64,000 nucleotides of DNA from positions 2,542,001 to 2,606,000 of the forward strand of contig JAZGTN010000150.1 in the NCBI GenBank assembly GCA_037783415.1. Reading direction: 5' to 3'. The DNA comes from Leptasterias polaris (taxonomy: Eukaryota > Echinodermata > Asteroidea > Forcipulatida > Asteriidae). A program made the position numbers and the translations under genes. A model generated the notes under the pieces. It searched no databases, was not told where the DNA came from, and saw only the letters and a program-made list of their open reading frames with translations. The number at the start of each line of letters is the position of its first letter. Positions within the stretch are counted from its first letter, which is position 1. Shown here piece after piece: positions 11,428 to 23,624 of the stretch.

Positions 11428-11940
11428 CTTAGCGTTTAAACACACACACAACATGTTTACACGCAAACATGTTTAGAAATATGCTTGAAAGCTAAATGGG
11501 TATCTCCTTAACATGTCAAAAAGCTAAACGTGTTGAGATTTGTTATGCTTGTTTTAAGTGAAGTTTTGATTTTAAACACATACAAAACATGTTTACACGC
11601 AAACATGTTTAGAAATATGTTTGTAAGCTAAATGGGTATCTCCTTAACATGTCAAAAAGCTAAACGTGTTGAGATTTGTTGTGCTTGTTTTAAGTGAAGT
11701 TTTGAATTTAAACACAATCAAAACATGTTTACACGCAAACATGTTTAGAAATATGTTTGAAGCTAAATGGCTACCTCTTTAACATGTCAAAAAGCTAAAC
11801 GGGTTGAGATTTGTTGTGCTTGTTTGAAATGCAGTTTTGAATTTAAACACATACAAAACATGTTTACACGCAAACACGTTCAGAAATATGTTTGAAGCTA
11901 AATGCTATCTCTTTAACATGTCAAAAGCTAAACGTGTTTT
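11428..11940 (+). repeat. 136-bp tandem repeat, about 3.8 copies
   Basis: The anchor ACATGTTTACACGCAAACA starts at 11451, 11587, 11723 and 11858, giving periods of 136, 136 and 135 bp. Each unit contains the short palindrome AACATGTTT-acacgc-AAACATGTT, a run AGCTAAATGG and AAGCTAAACGTGTTG. The last copy is the most diverged. The repeats are internal to the TIR element and are not a stand-alone satellite. Confidence 0.9.
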
Positions 11941-12231
11941 GAACTGGTTTGAACATTTGAATACACCAGAATGTGTTTACATCAATTGAATACGTTTGCT
12001 ATTGGTATGAAAAAGCTAAGCAGCTAGTCATGATAGGCTTCCACGTAGGCATATAGGCCTTCCTTGGAGAGCGTTTTTGCTATATGGCATAAACACATAA
12101 TTAAAAGGGTTTAAAATAATTCGCATTTTGGTAATACGTAACTTTACAAAGGTATCAAAAATGCTCCACACGTTTAGCCCCTCATGGCAAGTAAAATTGC
12201 TCAGGTAGCAAACGTACTAAAATGATGAACA

Positions 12232-12395
12232 CACATTCTGGTGTATTTGAATGTTCAAACCAGTTCAAACCTGCATTGATCGCAACACGTTTAGCTTTTT
12301 GACATGTTAAAGGGATACCAATTTAGCTTACAAACATATTTCTAAACATGTTTGCTTGTAAACATGTTTTGTATGTGTTTAAATTCATCAGTTTG
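12232..12395 (-). repeat. inverted partial copy of the 136-bp unit
   Basis: The segment containing TTTAGCTTTTTGACATGTTA, then AAACATATTTCTAAACATG and GTAAACATGTTTTGTATGTG, is the reverse complement of the unit at 11587-11945, including the junction sequence GAACTGGTTTGAACATT near 11941. With the direct units on the left, this makes the element a large imperfect foldback. Confidence 0.8.
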
Positions 12396-13056
12396 TTTAG
12401 AATGAAATGGGCGGGGTTTCATTAAATATGCACAAATATAGACCTCGGTGTTTATTCAAAACCATTGTAGGTATAACAGCCTTTCCTGCGCAGTAGTTTA
12501 CACTTTAATGTGTGTAATTCAATTGAAGCAAATTTTTGTTGTATCATATTGGCCAGCACTTCAAATATTCACACCATGGGTAGAAAGTAAAGCCCAAAAT
12601 GTATATAATTGGAACGGATTCTGAGACTTCAAAATGACCGTTTTCAGTATGACTGAAATTATGGCATCATTGCTCCTCAAATCATCTCGATGAAAATCAT
12701 CTCGATGACCCGTTGAGATGATGATGATTTATCGATTCTCATGCCGAGCGTAGCTTGAGCGTTATGTTTCAGTAAGCAGGCAGGCGAATGTTGCAACATT
12801 TCTCTTTTCTTTTCTTCAGGTGTTTAAAAATTAAGCTTATTCTCTGAAACGTGTTGGATTCTAAACATGTTTAGCACTCACTATGAACCCTAAACACATT
12901 CAATCTAAACGTATCACAGGCTAAATGTGTCTCGGGGTAAACATGTCACAGAAACGCAAAATCTAAACATGTTGAGGGCTAAACGTGTGAAAAAAGTGGG
13001 TACAAGCGAGGCGTTTAGAAATGTGTTTAGATTCTAAACGCCGTTTTTACAGTGTA

Positions 13057-13978
13057 CACTGGCCTTATGGGAAGTTTTACATTTTGTGTACATTTAATAG
13101 AATGAAGATTTGTAAAAGTAACATCAGTAGAATTTTGAGATGTGCCACCTTTCTTCATGTCAGAAGTTGACAAAAGTTATAACACGTCAAAAGTTGATTC
13201 ATTTTATTTTATTCCCTTTCTTCTTTGAGTAGTGTACATTTTGTGCCTGCATGAATTCGAGGCTCTGTTGCTCTTTTGGTAACACGTGATATCACGGGTT
13301 ACCTGGTCTTACTAATAAGTACTCTCACTTAAATAAAAAACATCGATGTGATCTGTCAAACAGGTGAGGTCGTTGTGCCCTCTGTCGCCCGGCGCAGGAA
13401 CATCTCATCAAGAATTGGAACCACCCGGAAGTGAAATGTGGAACAGGTTAGTGAATAGAATGTCCTTGCCAGTCGGCCTCTGAACGCAGTTCAGTTCGAC
13501 AGTATACACAAGGTGCGTTAGGTGGAAATTTACGCATGTCGACATCCATAACTGAATCACATGTGCATCAGAAGTATTAGTTTTTTCCCCAAGTGTTGTA
13601 GTTGTATAGATACAAATCATCTTTTGAATGAGTACGGTAGCTTAATTGAGTGGATAGAGTGTTATTATTGTGCGTGGGCGGTTGATTCTGGTTACCATAA
13701 CGCAGAATATGACGTTAGTTTATTTTTCGTATTGACGAGGGGCGACCAGAATAATAAGGGACTGTGGGACGCTTGGTGGCAGCATACATACCGGCTATTT
13801 TGTCCTTTGCTTACGACAATTTTGTTTTTTTAAGTCGCAGTATTTTTTTAAAAGCCAGTTACACCATAGAGAAAGGACACAGCATGCATTTGTTTGAGGC
13901 GATGGTGTAAACAAGCACCCACTTCTTGTCAAATGGAGATTGTGTGGAGAATTAGATAACAATTTATCCGGCAGTATG
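13057..13978. other. intergenic, no gene seen
   Basis: Short open frames at 13408-13620 (minus) and 13561-13833 (plus) overlap on opposite strands and match nothing I recognise. Confidence 0.45.
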
Positions 13979-14381
13979 ATGACTAATCATCACTGATGTT
14001 CCCGTGTCTGGCAAGCTCCTACCTGTGAAGATAAATACTGTTTAGAAAGAAATAACACCAATGGATAGGATTTCAAACTTTCTCCTAAACTTTATCAACA
14101 AATTGAAAACATTGTTTGCTGACATCTGCTTGAAACGGAGCACCCATCCGTGGAAGCCTTGTCCGCGTTGTGATGCTATGACTAGCATCATCACTGACAT
14201 TCCCGTGTCGGGCATGTCCTGTAGCTGTGAAGATATATACTGTTTAGAAAGAAATAACACCAATGGATAGGATTTCAAACTTTCTCCTAAACTTTATCAA
14301 CAAATTGAAAAAATTGTTTGCTGACATCTGCTTGAAACGGAGCACCCATCAGTGGAAGCCTTGTCCGCATTGTGATGCTTG
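13979..14381 (+). repeat. two-copy tandem duplication, 202-bp unit
   Basis: The strings ATGGATAGGATTTCAAACTT (14061 and 14263) and GCTTGAAACGGAGCACCCAT recur at a 202-bp spacing with only a few substitutions. Because 202 is not a multiple of 3, the reading frame shifts between copies, so the similar short peptides (start DRISNFLLNFINKLK) are not one repeated protein. The first copy's 5' part is more diverged. Confidence 0.9.
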
Positions 14382-15352
14382 GGCAAAACTATTACGAAAG
14401 TACTCCTCTCGCAAGCCGGGTGGTGCTGCAGTAACAGCACAGCGCCCCCTTTGTTTGATTAGCGAGCGGGCAAGAAGCGGACACGAAGGTAATAATAGTT
14501 TCGAGTCAAGCAGACGCAGTCTCTATCAACCTCGGCTTGGTAATGTGTTGGAGAAAACCTGATCGCCATGCACAAAGGACCGTCTCAAAGCCGTTAATGT
14601 AACATGTTATGACCTGTAGCCTACTATAAGTTTTAGTTTCACTGCCGTTGAAATGTTATTACTGACGGTCAGTTGTACTGCCGCTAAAAAACGATGAGAC
14701 GTTTGCATTGCATTTTAACCTTATCACTACTTGCGAGGACAATTCAAGCATGGTTCCATGTGAAGGCAGTGGGTGGACTTGCCTTCATGCCACTTGGTGC
14801 TCGGAAATGTGCTGATCCAAATTTAAATTTTCCTCATAGAGGTGCCCTTTAATAATAATAATATATAAAAAAAATCCTCTCTGCACCCAGGCAGGGGTGG
14901 CCCAGAGGCTCTGGACCCGGGCATACCCTCGCTGCTCTTGCACGCTCGGTCTTTGCTTTACCGGGGCCCTGTCTGCACTGCCGCCTCGTGGGTGTCGCAG
15001 CGCCTCCGGCTTGCCTGACAAGATTGAAGTTTGAGGCCATACAGATTGATACTCCTCCTTACACATAGGATGCGGTACGGGCTTGCATATTTTAAGCTTA
15101 TTTCCTCGCTTAGGGTTTCTCGGCTGTGCCATGGAACTTTTTTTTATTTTTATTTTTATTTTTTATTTTTTGCAAACTGCAGTTCATACCTGACGGTAAC
15201 AAAACTCCGTGTGATTTTATTTTGCATATTTGTTGATATCCAAGATGTAATCAAGCCGTCTGGTTCAAACACCAGACTTTGTAAACCAACTTTATTAGAC
15301 AACACTGTATAATATTTAGTTGAAGGCGCCCGGTAGGTCCTATGTACAATTT
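14382..15352. other. intergenic with a GC-rich patch, possible retroelement debris
   Basis: At 14880-15130 the DNA is clearly GC-rich and open on the minus strand for 115 codons (15132-14785). On the plus strand it is followed by a T-rich run at about 15138-15170, which would be an A-tail in minus-strand orientation. That arrangement suggests a short retroposed fragment, but I recognise no domain in the frame. The rest is featureless. Confidence 0.35.
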
Positions 15353-15533
15353 GGGCCTAATTTCATAGAGCTGATCAGCAGAAAATATTTCTTAACAATT
15401 TTCTGCTAAACAAAAGTGAGCAGGATACCAGTCACAAGTTGTACATGTGATATTGTATTTTGGCTGGTAACCTTATTCTGGTCATCATAATTTAACAGTT
15501 GTGCTTATCTACTTTTTGTGCTTAAATTGGGCC
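15353..15533. mobile_element. GGGCCC-ended foldback MITE, copy 1
   Basis: It begins GGGCCTAATTTCATAGAGCT and ends TGCTTAAATTGGGCC-like sequence. It carries the family's internal strings AGCAGAAAAT, GAGCAGGATACCAGTCACAA and TTTGGCTGGTAACC. The element is a 181-bp imperfect palindrome without coding capacity. Related copies lie at 38736-38923 and 41652-41852. Confidence 0.75.
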
Positions 15534-17060
15534 CAGGATTGATCCACAGCCGTTTATTCATATCAACAGATAATTCGTGGAGGCAACAGATGCAATTTCA
15601 TCCATGTACCCGGTCATTGCATTGGTGCAACTATTTTTTGTTATGTGTACAAATACATTTTCTTCGTGCTCCTGAACGAAATAGAACTACTCTCCAAGTG
15701 GTATCAGGCTTGCTACATTATGCATAGTCATGAACAACAAACGAATGCGTTATTGGCGTAGTTTTATGGCCAACCGTACAATATTGATTAAAGTTGACTG
15801 GCGTTTTTCTTTATCTTGTGCCCTTCTCTTGATCTCCCCCCAAAAATATAAAGGCCTACATAAATAAAAAATATGGATGCTTTTCTTGACAATTTAACAA
15901 TTTGTAGACCTCCTGTATGAGAGGATATATATCACATTAATAAATGGACAATGTTCTCTACGTTGAGTCACATGAAAAAACAGACCCTTTTTTGGCCCCG
16001 CGCCATCATTGGGCGAAATGTCATGCGTCATGCAAGAATTGACATCAAATCAACATCGGCTTTTGTAATCACCGAGTATATGCACTACCGTTACGGAAAA
16101 TAAATAATATATATGAAACGGGATTTTGAAAACTAATATAATGTGATTTTCCCTGTAGGTCGCCGCGCACGGCAATACAATTATTGCTGTGGCGCCCGGG
16201 AAATGCTGCAAACACCATCATTCTAGTCATGTATTGCATTTAATACCTAGGTTTGAGCTGCCGTTCTTGGTCTTTTACATCGCAGTCTCAATATAATCAT
16301 TTCGAGAATTTGATTTTAGGTATAGCAGGAATCATGATATTAACGTGGATTTGAGTTTTTAAAAAAACAAACGAAAGAGGGGCGCCGTGGTGAGCGAAAT
16401 TCCAGTGATAAGTAAAACTGCACCCATGAATATTGAAACTGTCTCCTTTGCAGTCTGTCCACGTACTCAAACTATGCATTGACAAAACTGCGAACTCTCC
16501 CTGATTCTGCAGAAAGTTCCCTGAAAATAAACCAATCTTCCCATGTTCTGGTGAACAACTTCAAGAATCTCACTGATTATGGAAACCCTTTCCCTATTAA
16601 TTATTATGTTGAACGTTATTCTATCTCTGATTGTTCGACGAAATCTCCCTGATTGCAAGATGCAGATGTTCGCAGAGTCTGCATTCGGTTCCGTACTTAG
16701 TCATAATAATGTACTCAACTACAAGTCGTTTCAAGCACTTGACTCCATGTACCCGTATACTTGTTCTCGAGTGTTATAGCTTATAAAAACGATAATGGCC
16801 TCTTGTGTAAAACAATTCTTGTTACATCACAAATAATGACAATTGTTTTGTTACCTAATCGTAAATTTCAACATTCGTCATGGGAAATCATCCAGAAACT
16901 TGCTGACATAATTTTACACGTAACAATTGTTTTACCCCCGCACGTGGTCTCCAACCTACAAAAACCCCATTAGCGCCAACCCAATCGTGATTCGGTAAAA
17001 ACACATTGTGAATCCGTAATAACGGATGGTGAATCCAACTGATTTTGAATCCGTAAAATA
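15534..17060. other. intergenic, no gene seen
   Basis: It contains one copy of a dispersed repeat (16488-16672, listed separately). At 16987-17058 a small cluster of repeated GTGAATCCGTAA-like words immediately precedes the MITE at 17061. No coding signal was found. Confidence 0.45.
16488..16672. repeat. dispersed repeat, pair with 39458-39600
   Basis: It shares CCTGATTCTGCAGAAAGTTC, CCTGAAAATAAA, then TCTC.CTGA.TATGGAA and TTATGTTGAA in the same order with the segment at 39.5 kb. Its edges carry GCGAACTCTC and TTCGCAGAGT, weakly inverted, suggesting another short foldback family. Confidence 0.55.
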
Positions 17061-17391
17061 TTAAAGGCACTGGACACGTTTGGTAATTACACAAAATATA
17101 TATTAGCATAAAAACTTACTTGGTAACGAGCAACGGAGAGCTGTTGATAGTAGGCCTATAAAACATTGTGAGAAACCACTCCCTCTGAAGTAACGTAGTT
17201 TTTGAGAAAGAGGTAATTTCTCACTAAAATATTTGTGCAACAAGGGTGTTTTTTCTTTCATTATTTTCTTGCAACTTTGATGACCAATTCAGCCCAAATT
17301 TTCACAGGTTTGTTATTTTATGCATATGTTGGGATAAACCAAGTGAGAATACTGGTCTTTGACAATTACCGAACGTGTCCAGTGCCTTTAA
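17061..17391. mobile_element. TTAA-bounded MITE, family 1, central-deletion copy
   Basis: It begins TTAAAGGCACTGGACACG and ends CGTGTCCAGTGCCTTTAA, an essentially perfect TIR with TTAA at both edges. It aligns closely with 2096-2485 but lacks about 51 bp, including the central near-palindrome (junction CACTAAAAT|ATTTGTGCAA). It carries a TAGGCCTA at 17151-17158 that is absent from the other copy. It has no coding capacity. Confidence 0.88.
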
Positions 17392-19425
17392 GTATTGTGA
17401 AATTGTTTTTTTTCTCAGTTGTTTGCAGTATGGACCTTCGTTATAATTAGATGCACAACGGTATACAAATTCCTCGTAACACTTTCGTCCGAAATACTGC
17501 GATGTTCAAAAGAATTTGCCAGATTCGTATTTTGACTTGCAGAGTTGAAAACAAACACACGTACCACAAGTTTCCTGAAAAATTTGAGATAATAGTAATA
17601 ATAACAACAGTCATTATTAAAAAAACAAAAAGCAAAACGTGATTGTCTAATTAAAATGTTCACATTAGGTTGCAAGGTGTGTGAACACTATAAGGACTGA
17701 AATAATTGGTTACGGTAGAAAACCATTGATACATCAAATGCATTGAATCACACCGAGGTCATAAAATACACATGCGACGTCTTGCGAATTATTACTTCTA
17801 GTGGATGGAAAGAGTCGCGGGTTGCGTCTGCCATCTAGAAATTTAAACAAAAATTACCGTGAACGGTCTCTCTTTTTTCACATTAAAACGAATTAATTGT
17901 GTACACATTTCCCGCTCTTACCAAAAAGCGATTTTATCTCGTGTTCCGAGTCTGAGCAGGAAGAAAGAAGAAAAAAAAAACCCAAAAAACTAGGCGAGTT
18001 AAACAACCCAATTTTATTTGCTTAGAAACTCCTAGAGCGAGACGTGATTCAATGTTATTGTGAACTAAGAAGAAAATCAAATTTGCGGATCTTGTACTTC
18101 AAATTTCACGAAGATATACGCTTTCTATTTGATGCAAACCCGTGACAAGACTTACTCGACTGTGAACAAAAATGCTGACCAACCATCCGAAAGAGTAAAT
18201 TATTGCATTTGGCAACAGCTTCGCAACGCCGTCTACTATGAGCTTATTAATATTTCATAGAGCGTCAGCAATCTTGATTTGTTTCTGTCGTCAAGTCTTA
18301 TGATTTGAAGGGTCCACCCTGATCATGTTCCCAAGCCGTGCCGATTTAAAGGTAAATTATAGCATTGGAAATCGTCGACAAAGAAATCGATTAGTTTTAC
18401 TCTCTGATGGAAGCTTTCTTACTATTAATTGTTTTACTATACATTAGTCTTCTAGAGAGATATTTCCGGCTTAGTTAATGAGTCACAAGACCTTTCAGTT
18501 GCTTAATTAGATGACGGCAGTCGAATTAAGGATATATCAAACTTGTACAAAATACTTGACAAAACTAAGTAAATTGTCCGTCAAATTACCACAAATATTT
18601 GATGAAATTTTTTTTGGGGTTGGTTGTGCATTGTGTGTTACTTTATTGATGACTAGAGGATGCGAGTAATTCGTCCTTCTCAAAACCGATGATAGATTAT
18701 TCCTTTAAAACAGCTTGGTTTATTTTCAATCATAATAAGTCTCCTTTCCCCTTAGTTTAGCAATTGCCCACACTGGTGCACCATATCCTTAGGCCTAAGC
18801 GATACCCGAAACTAAACGTAAACTTTATATACAAAACTCAATATTTCTCCATCGGTGCAGAAGTTGTTTGCGTGAGGCTGGAACGCTTGAAGAACTGGAA
18901 AATTGCTGATCCGAATGATTATTTTAACAAGTAACCCTTTTAATCGAATAATGAACTCACAAGTACAACATATATTTTAAAACAGTACTTAACTATAGAG
19001 GGCTCTGTTCATACTGCTGCCTATCTTGATTTGACACGCAATGTTCCCATAACTTTGTACTTGTTCAAAGTTTGCTTTAGCACTATCACAATGCATACGA
19101 ATTTATTTTTCATAATTATAATGCTCATTAAAGAATATAGGAATTTGTTGTAAATTACAACAACTAAAAATCTTTTTTTCTTGTCAGCTAGAAGGGTGAG
19201 AACATAAACAGACAGCCGAAATAAATATTTCAAAATCCACACTAAACCTAAAATCCAGCTTTTGTTTGGAAAAAATTGTACCTACAAATATTTTTCCATC
19301 GAGAGAAATTGAAACAGTTTACGTTAATCAGCTTTAACGATTACAAAGAGTAAAGGATTGGATACCTGGAATTACAGGTTACCGTGTGATAAATTCACAC
19401 ATCTGACGAGATAATCATCAGCGCA
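17392..19425. other. intergenic; possible additional TTTAAAGG element
   Basis: TTTAAAGGTAAATTATA near 18347 and ATTATTCCTTTAAA near 18694-18707 could be the ends of another 360-bp TTAA-type element, but the inverted match is short. A TAGGCCTA lies at 18790-18797. No coding sequence is recognised. Confidence 0.35.
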
Positions 19426-19812
19426 TTAAAGGCAAAGTATGCACCTTTGGATCCGTTAGATTGTTTTAGTCCTATACAAAATGTGTATTCAATTAAACTA
19501 ACATGTGAACATTTCATTTCAAAAGGTGGTCGCGTTTTTGAGATATCGCCGAAAACCGGAGCGAAAAATATTGTCCACACAGGAAGAATAATCCCAAATA
19601 GGAATACACAATCTGAGAAACGCTTCTGACAGAAACGTTTCTCAGATTCAAATTTTGGGGCATAAAACCTGATATATTTCCCCCATAACCACATTACTTC
19701 GAAGTGAAATGATTCTCAAATTACTTTATGCTATCTGCTGTACTTCCTACCACGTAAGTTTTTATTGCCATTAATTTTCAAAGTCATTACCAAACGTATA
19801 CAGACCCTTTAA
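19426..19812. mobile_element. TTAA-bounded MITE, family 2, longer copy
   Basis: It begins TTAAAGGCAAAGTATGCACC and ends ACCAAACGTATACAGACCC followed by TTTAA, with TTAA at both edges and imperfect TIRs. The core is shared with 42985-43322: GGTGGTCGCGTTTTTGAGAT, the CCGAAAACCGGAGCGAA region, a central hairpin at 19610-19648 and TACTTCGAAGTGAAA. It has no coding capacity. Confidence 0.82.
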
Positions 19813-22345
19813 ATCATAGACAACTCTTTGTGGATACAACACTCTTTTATAATTTGCTGGAAAATCAATATATTATTTAAAGCATTTATCTATAACCGAT
19901 GAGTTGTTTTTTAGAGTGGTTCTTTTTTTATGAGGGAGTACAATCTTTGTCAAGGTTAGATTTCTAACTTCGCTTGGAGTTAATATTTTCATGATTTGAT
20001 TAAGAGAGTGCTGCCTATCACGGATTGTTCGACTCGTTGATTGCTGTTTGTCTCTTGACAAAGCGCTCCTGTATCGACCTCCCATAAGTGACAATTTGTA
20101 TCCCACCTTGTTAACCTAACCTTGTATGTAATTGAATCTTACTATTTTTTCCGTAATGGGAGAGGTGTGATCGTGTGATCTTGAAGCACACGTAGGAATT
20201 GAGCGCAGGGCAACTATTACCGTTCGTATCTCATTGTCTGGCCACTCGATGCATCCACTCGTATTATTTACACTGGCTAGAGAGGTTAATCATGATTGAG
20301 TGACCGGCCCGACCCTCCAGATTCACCCCCTCCTCTCTCCGTTCGTTTACCCCATAACAAGGAATTGATCATGATTCCATAGCGTCGCTTGAAGTGAAAC
20401 GTGAAAGTGTTAATTTAGCATGCGATGTACAGGCCGTGTTAAGACATAATAGCGTGATACCTTGTATGTCCGCACGTCCCTATCATCACCATTGGAACCG
20501 ATAATGCACGGGTGGACCAGGGGGTGGGGGCGGAAGGGGTAGCGCCACCAGCGCGCCACCTACGTTGAAAATAATCTCATTCGACCCTCGCGACGTGGAC
20601 TGGTCGAAGCTCCCCCTTTTTGCGTTGCCAACTGCTTCAGTAATTTAATATTTTAATAAACAACATTATATTTAACGTAAACGACATGTATTACATATCT
20701 GTTTAAGACGTGTATGTTGCCTCAGAATTAACATTACCTGCGGCAAATGTTCCCGTCCGTCGTGGGCAGAAACCATTAAAAAAAGAAACCCGTCTAAAAA
20801 TCGTCAAATATCTAGAGGATTTACGGAGGGATTTTGTTTAAACTTCAGGAATGAAAGATCTATCCTTAAATATTACGTTCAGCGAAAAAAATCAGAGGAT
20901 GAACGATACAATTTTTCACATTATGTCGGTATTTGCGATTTTAGGGGAGACGTTTTGTAATGAAATTCCCACCTGGACCCATTTATACACGTTAGCCGCT
21001 GAAATAAACCAACGGAAAATTTTTGGTAATATTTTTACACATTTTATTTAAAACTAAGTACCTCAACAATTGAAAATGCTCTTACAATATACCCTGTTAT
21101 GTTTTCAGTGCTGTTAAAGAGTGAATTTTAACGGTATACATGGATTTCTTTTTGTTTTTTAATGGTCATCACCTCTTTTTAAAATGGAGTGTAACCAAAC
21201 TGCGATCGCAAATGATTGCGCAAAACCCCTTCTGCCCCCCCCCCCCGATGGGGCGGACGGCATATCGTGACGACAGCTCTGTCGTAGGTAAAAACAAAAG
21301 CGGATTTAGGCGTGAACAACTGATCATTTAACACCTCGTATATCTTGTATGTGAATCTTGTTTTTTATTTTTTTATTTTATTTTATATATAAAGCATGTA
21401 AATAATACCCCCCTACAAATTAGGTTACAATTGCAGCCAAATTGTGCACAATAATGTTGAGGCCAACACTAGTTGATTCTTAGGACGCGTCCAAATCAAG
21501 CGACTTCAGCTACGTCTTTGGCCGTTGGCTTCACATACAACGTTGACGAATATGACTGTCGGCGTTCTGGCCGTAGCCACTGCCGAAGCCATGAGTTCGT
21601 ACACAATCTTAGTTTCTCGTCAGACTCGCAAAGAAAACGACATAAGTCACTATATCTCACAAACGTCATCAACTAAAACTTACGAAACAATGCAATAGCT
21701 TGCGTTATCAACGCAAAACATTGTTCATTTTTCGATCTTTATTTTCCTTCTAGCGAGTTTCTCTTAGAGCTAATATCAGTGAGATTCCAGCACAGACGTA
21801 AACATTTCGCAAGTTAAAATACAAATAAAATTAAATAAACAATGACGCACAACAACAAAATATTGAATAGCAGTGACTTTCTCGATGAAGTTTCTTCACA
21901 TCGACAGACGGAAAATTAACAGCACGTATCAACATACGAACGTGCACATTTTGTTCCTCCCGTAATAATGATACCATGAAATGAGCTGTAATTTTTTTAA
22001 AGCTTTGTCTCTTTGTGCATGCTTTGCTGCCTGTGATTAAGTTTCGATGTCATTGCAAATATTTCACAAAGATGTATGTTATGCACACAACTCTTAAGAT
22101 AAACGAAGGAGACACGTTTTGAATGCTGTCGTGTGAACAGGCATGCACGCACGACTTGCAACCTTCCTCAAAGAAATGAATTAATTTTTGGATGTTTGTA
22201 GTAAAACATCATTACACTAGTTTATTGAGCAATTAAAATGTGGAGTGAAAAGTTTTTCAAGAAGCAGAAAAGAACTTTGTTTGATTACACAAAACCAGAA
22301 ATTTTGATAATTGCCAAGCTTTAAAGGAAATTTTTTCGTACCTTA
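19813..22345. other. intergenic, no gene seen
   Basis: GC-rich G-runs lie around 20518-20570 and a poly-C run near 21235-21246. A fragment at 21483-21600 (GACGCGTCCAAATCAAGCGA onward) resembles, on the same or opposite strand, pieces at about 7065-7105 and 58035-58075, and is probably a dispersed repeat. No protein gene is recognised. Confidence 0.4.
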
Positions 22346-23441
22346 TAGACTTGTGCAAGTCTCGCAAGTGTTCGACCATCTGGACCTTATAAAGTGGGCG
22401 AGTTTTCCACCTTCACGCGTATATAAAGAAATGTACATGGTGGGACCAAAATGCTTCAAAAAATGTTTGAATACGCGCTAGACTTGCACATAAGAACCCC
22501 CTTGCACTGGTGGTCGCCATCGTTTATGAAACGTGCACAAGTGCAAGGCTATCATTGGTTGAGAGTCGAGCGCGTACACGTGTGCACATTTCCTTTATTT
22601 TCATCAAAGATGGCGGTCAATGACGTCATGTGCAATGCATCTATTGCGATTGTCGCACTCTATGTGTAAAGCCATTATGAACGCGCACAAAATCCCACTC
22701 ACAATGTTTTTGTTCACTAAAACTGGACCACCGAAAATGAGACGACATTTTCACTGGTTAGTTTATGGTGTGTTTATTGAAAATTAGAAAGTTGAAAATA
22801 ATACTCTTCAAAAAATATGAAATAAGCCAAATTGACACACAATTAATGACAAAGTACAGGAATATATACAGGTGATTACCGAACATACAAATTGATTGGT
22901 TTCAATCTAAAATAATCACTTGTTGTAATTGTTATACTGCTGTCACTGAAATTTCACCGTCGAGAAAACCCCTTTGATTACCATTGCTTATTTCGATTTT
23001 GCAATCAAAATAAGCCCTATGAATGGGCACCAAATCCTTGACAAATCATGAACTGTTTTTCGTTGTTTTCCCTTGAAGGTATAACCTTCAAAATTCGACG
23101 GAATATTTGTACTCCGATTGATGGTATACTTAATTGTAAACTAGAGGATGGGAATAAATTTTACTCTTCAAAATTAAACATTGAACATTTTCTTTCCCTT
23201 TTATCTCTGAGATGAGGAGTTTATTGCCCCTTAAATTAACCCCAAAATACTGACAATTTACCCAGTCAGTTTTCCTTGTGGTTTATTTCTTGATTTTTCC
23301 AAAAGGGATGAAAAAATGTGTTCGTATCGGTTACACTGATCTAAACAGTCACTTGCGCATTCGACTATATTGGGACCTTTGGTTTGTTTCTTCACGTGGT
23401 ACCAAAGTGGTCCCGAAATACGCGCGACACTTGCACGGTCT
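22346..23441. mobile_element. diverged relative of the 29.7-kb TIR element
   Basis: The left end TAGACTTGTGCAAGTCTCGC and the right end CGCGCGACACTTGCACGGTC are inverted and match the termini of 29713-30404. The right end is preceded by GGTACCAAAGTGGTCCCG, parallel to GGGACCACTATGGTCCCG in the other copies. The roughly 1.1-kb interior differs from the other family members and includes AAAGATGGCGGTCAA (22606-22620). No transposase frame is present. The boundaries are approximate. Confidence 0.5.
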
Positions 23442-23624
23442 GTTGCAACCGTCTTTCACAAGGATAACAAATGTACATCACACGCTCAGCCATTAGTGTC
23501 TGATGTAATTACGTTAATGTAGTAATGCAAATAATGTAACCATTCATCAATATTGTCATATCATAATAGACCTCATAATTATAGTTCTTTCCAGCTAATT
23601 TGTTGCCATCAATTGCAAACCGCA

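Larger units (their letters stand above)
11410..13056. mobile_element. 1.65-kb non-autonomous TIR transposon with internal tandem repeats
   Basis: The left end TACACTGTAAAAACGGCG is the exact reverse complement of the right end CGCCGTTTTTACAGTGTA. If the outer TA is the target duplication, the TIR starts CACTGTAAAAACGG. Inside lie nearly four 136-bp direct repeats (11428-11940) and an inverted partial copy of the unit (about 12232-12395). Many TAAACATGTTTA-like words occur right up to the far end. There is no transposase frame. Superfamily assignment is uncertain; the TA target suggests Tc1/mariner-like mobilisation. Confidence 0.75.

Noticed and set aside
14785..15132. 115-codon minus-strand frame as a transposon or host protein
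   Set aside because: GC-rich and open, but no motif or homology is recognised and there are no boundaries. It is noted only as possible retroelement debris.
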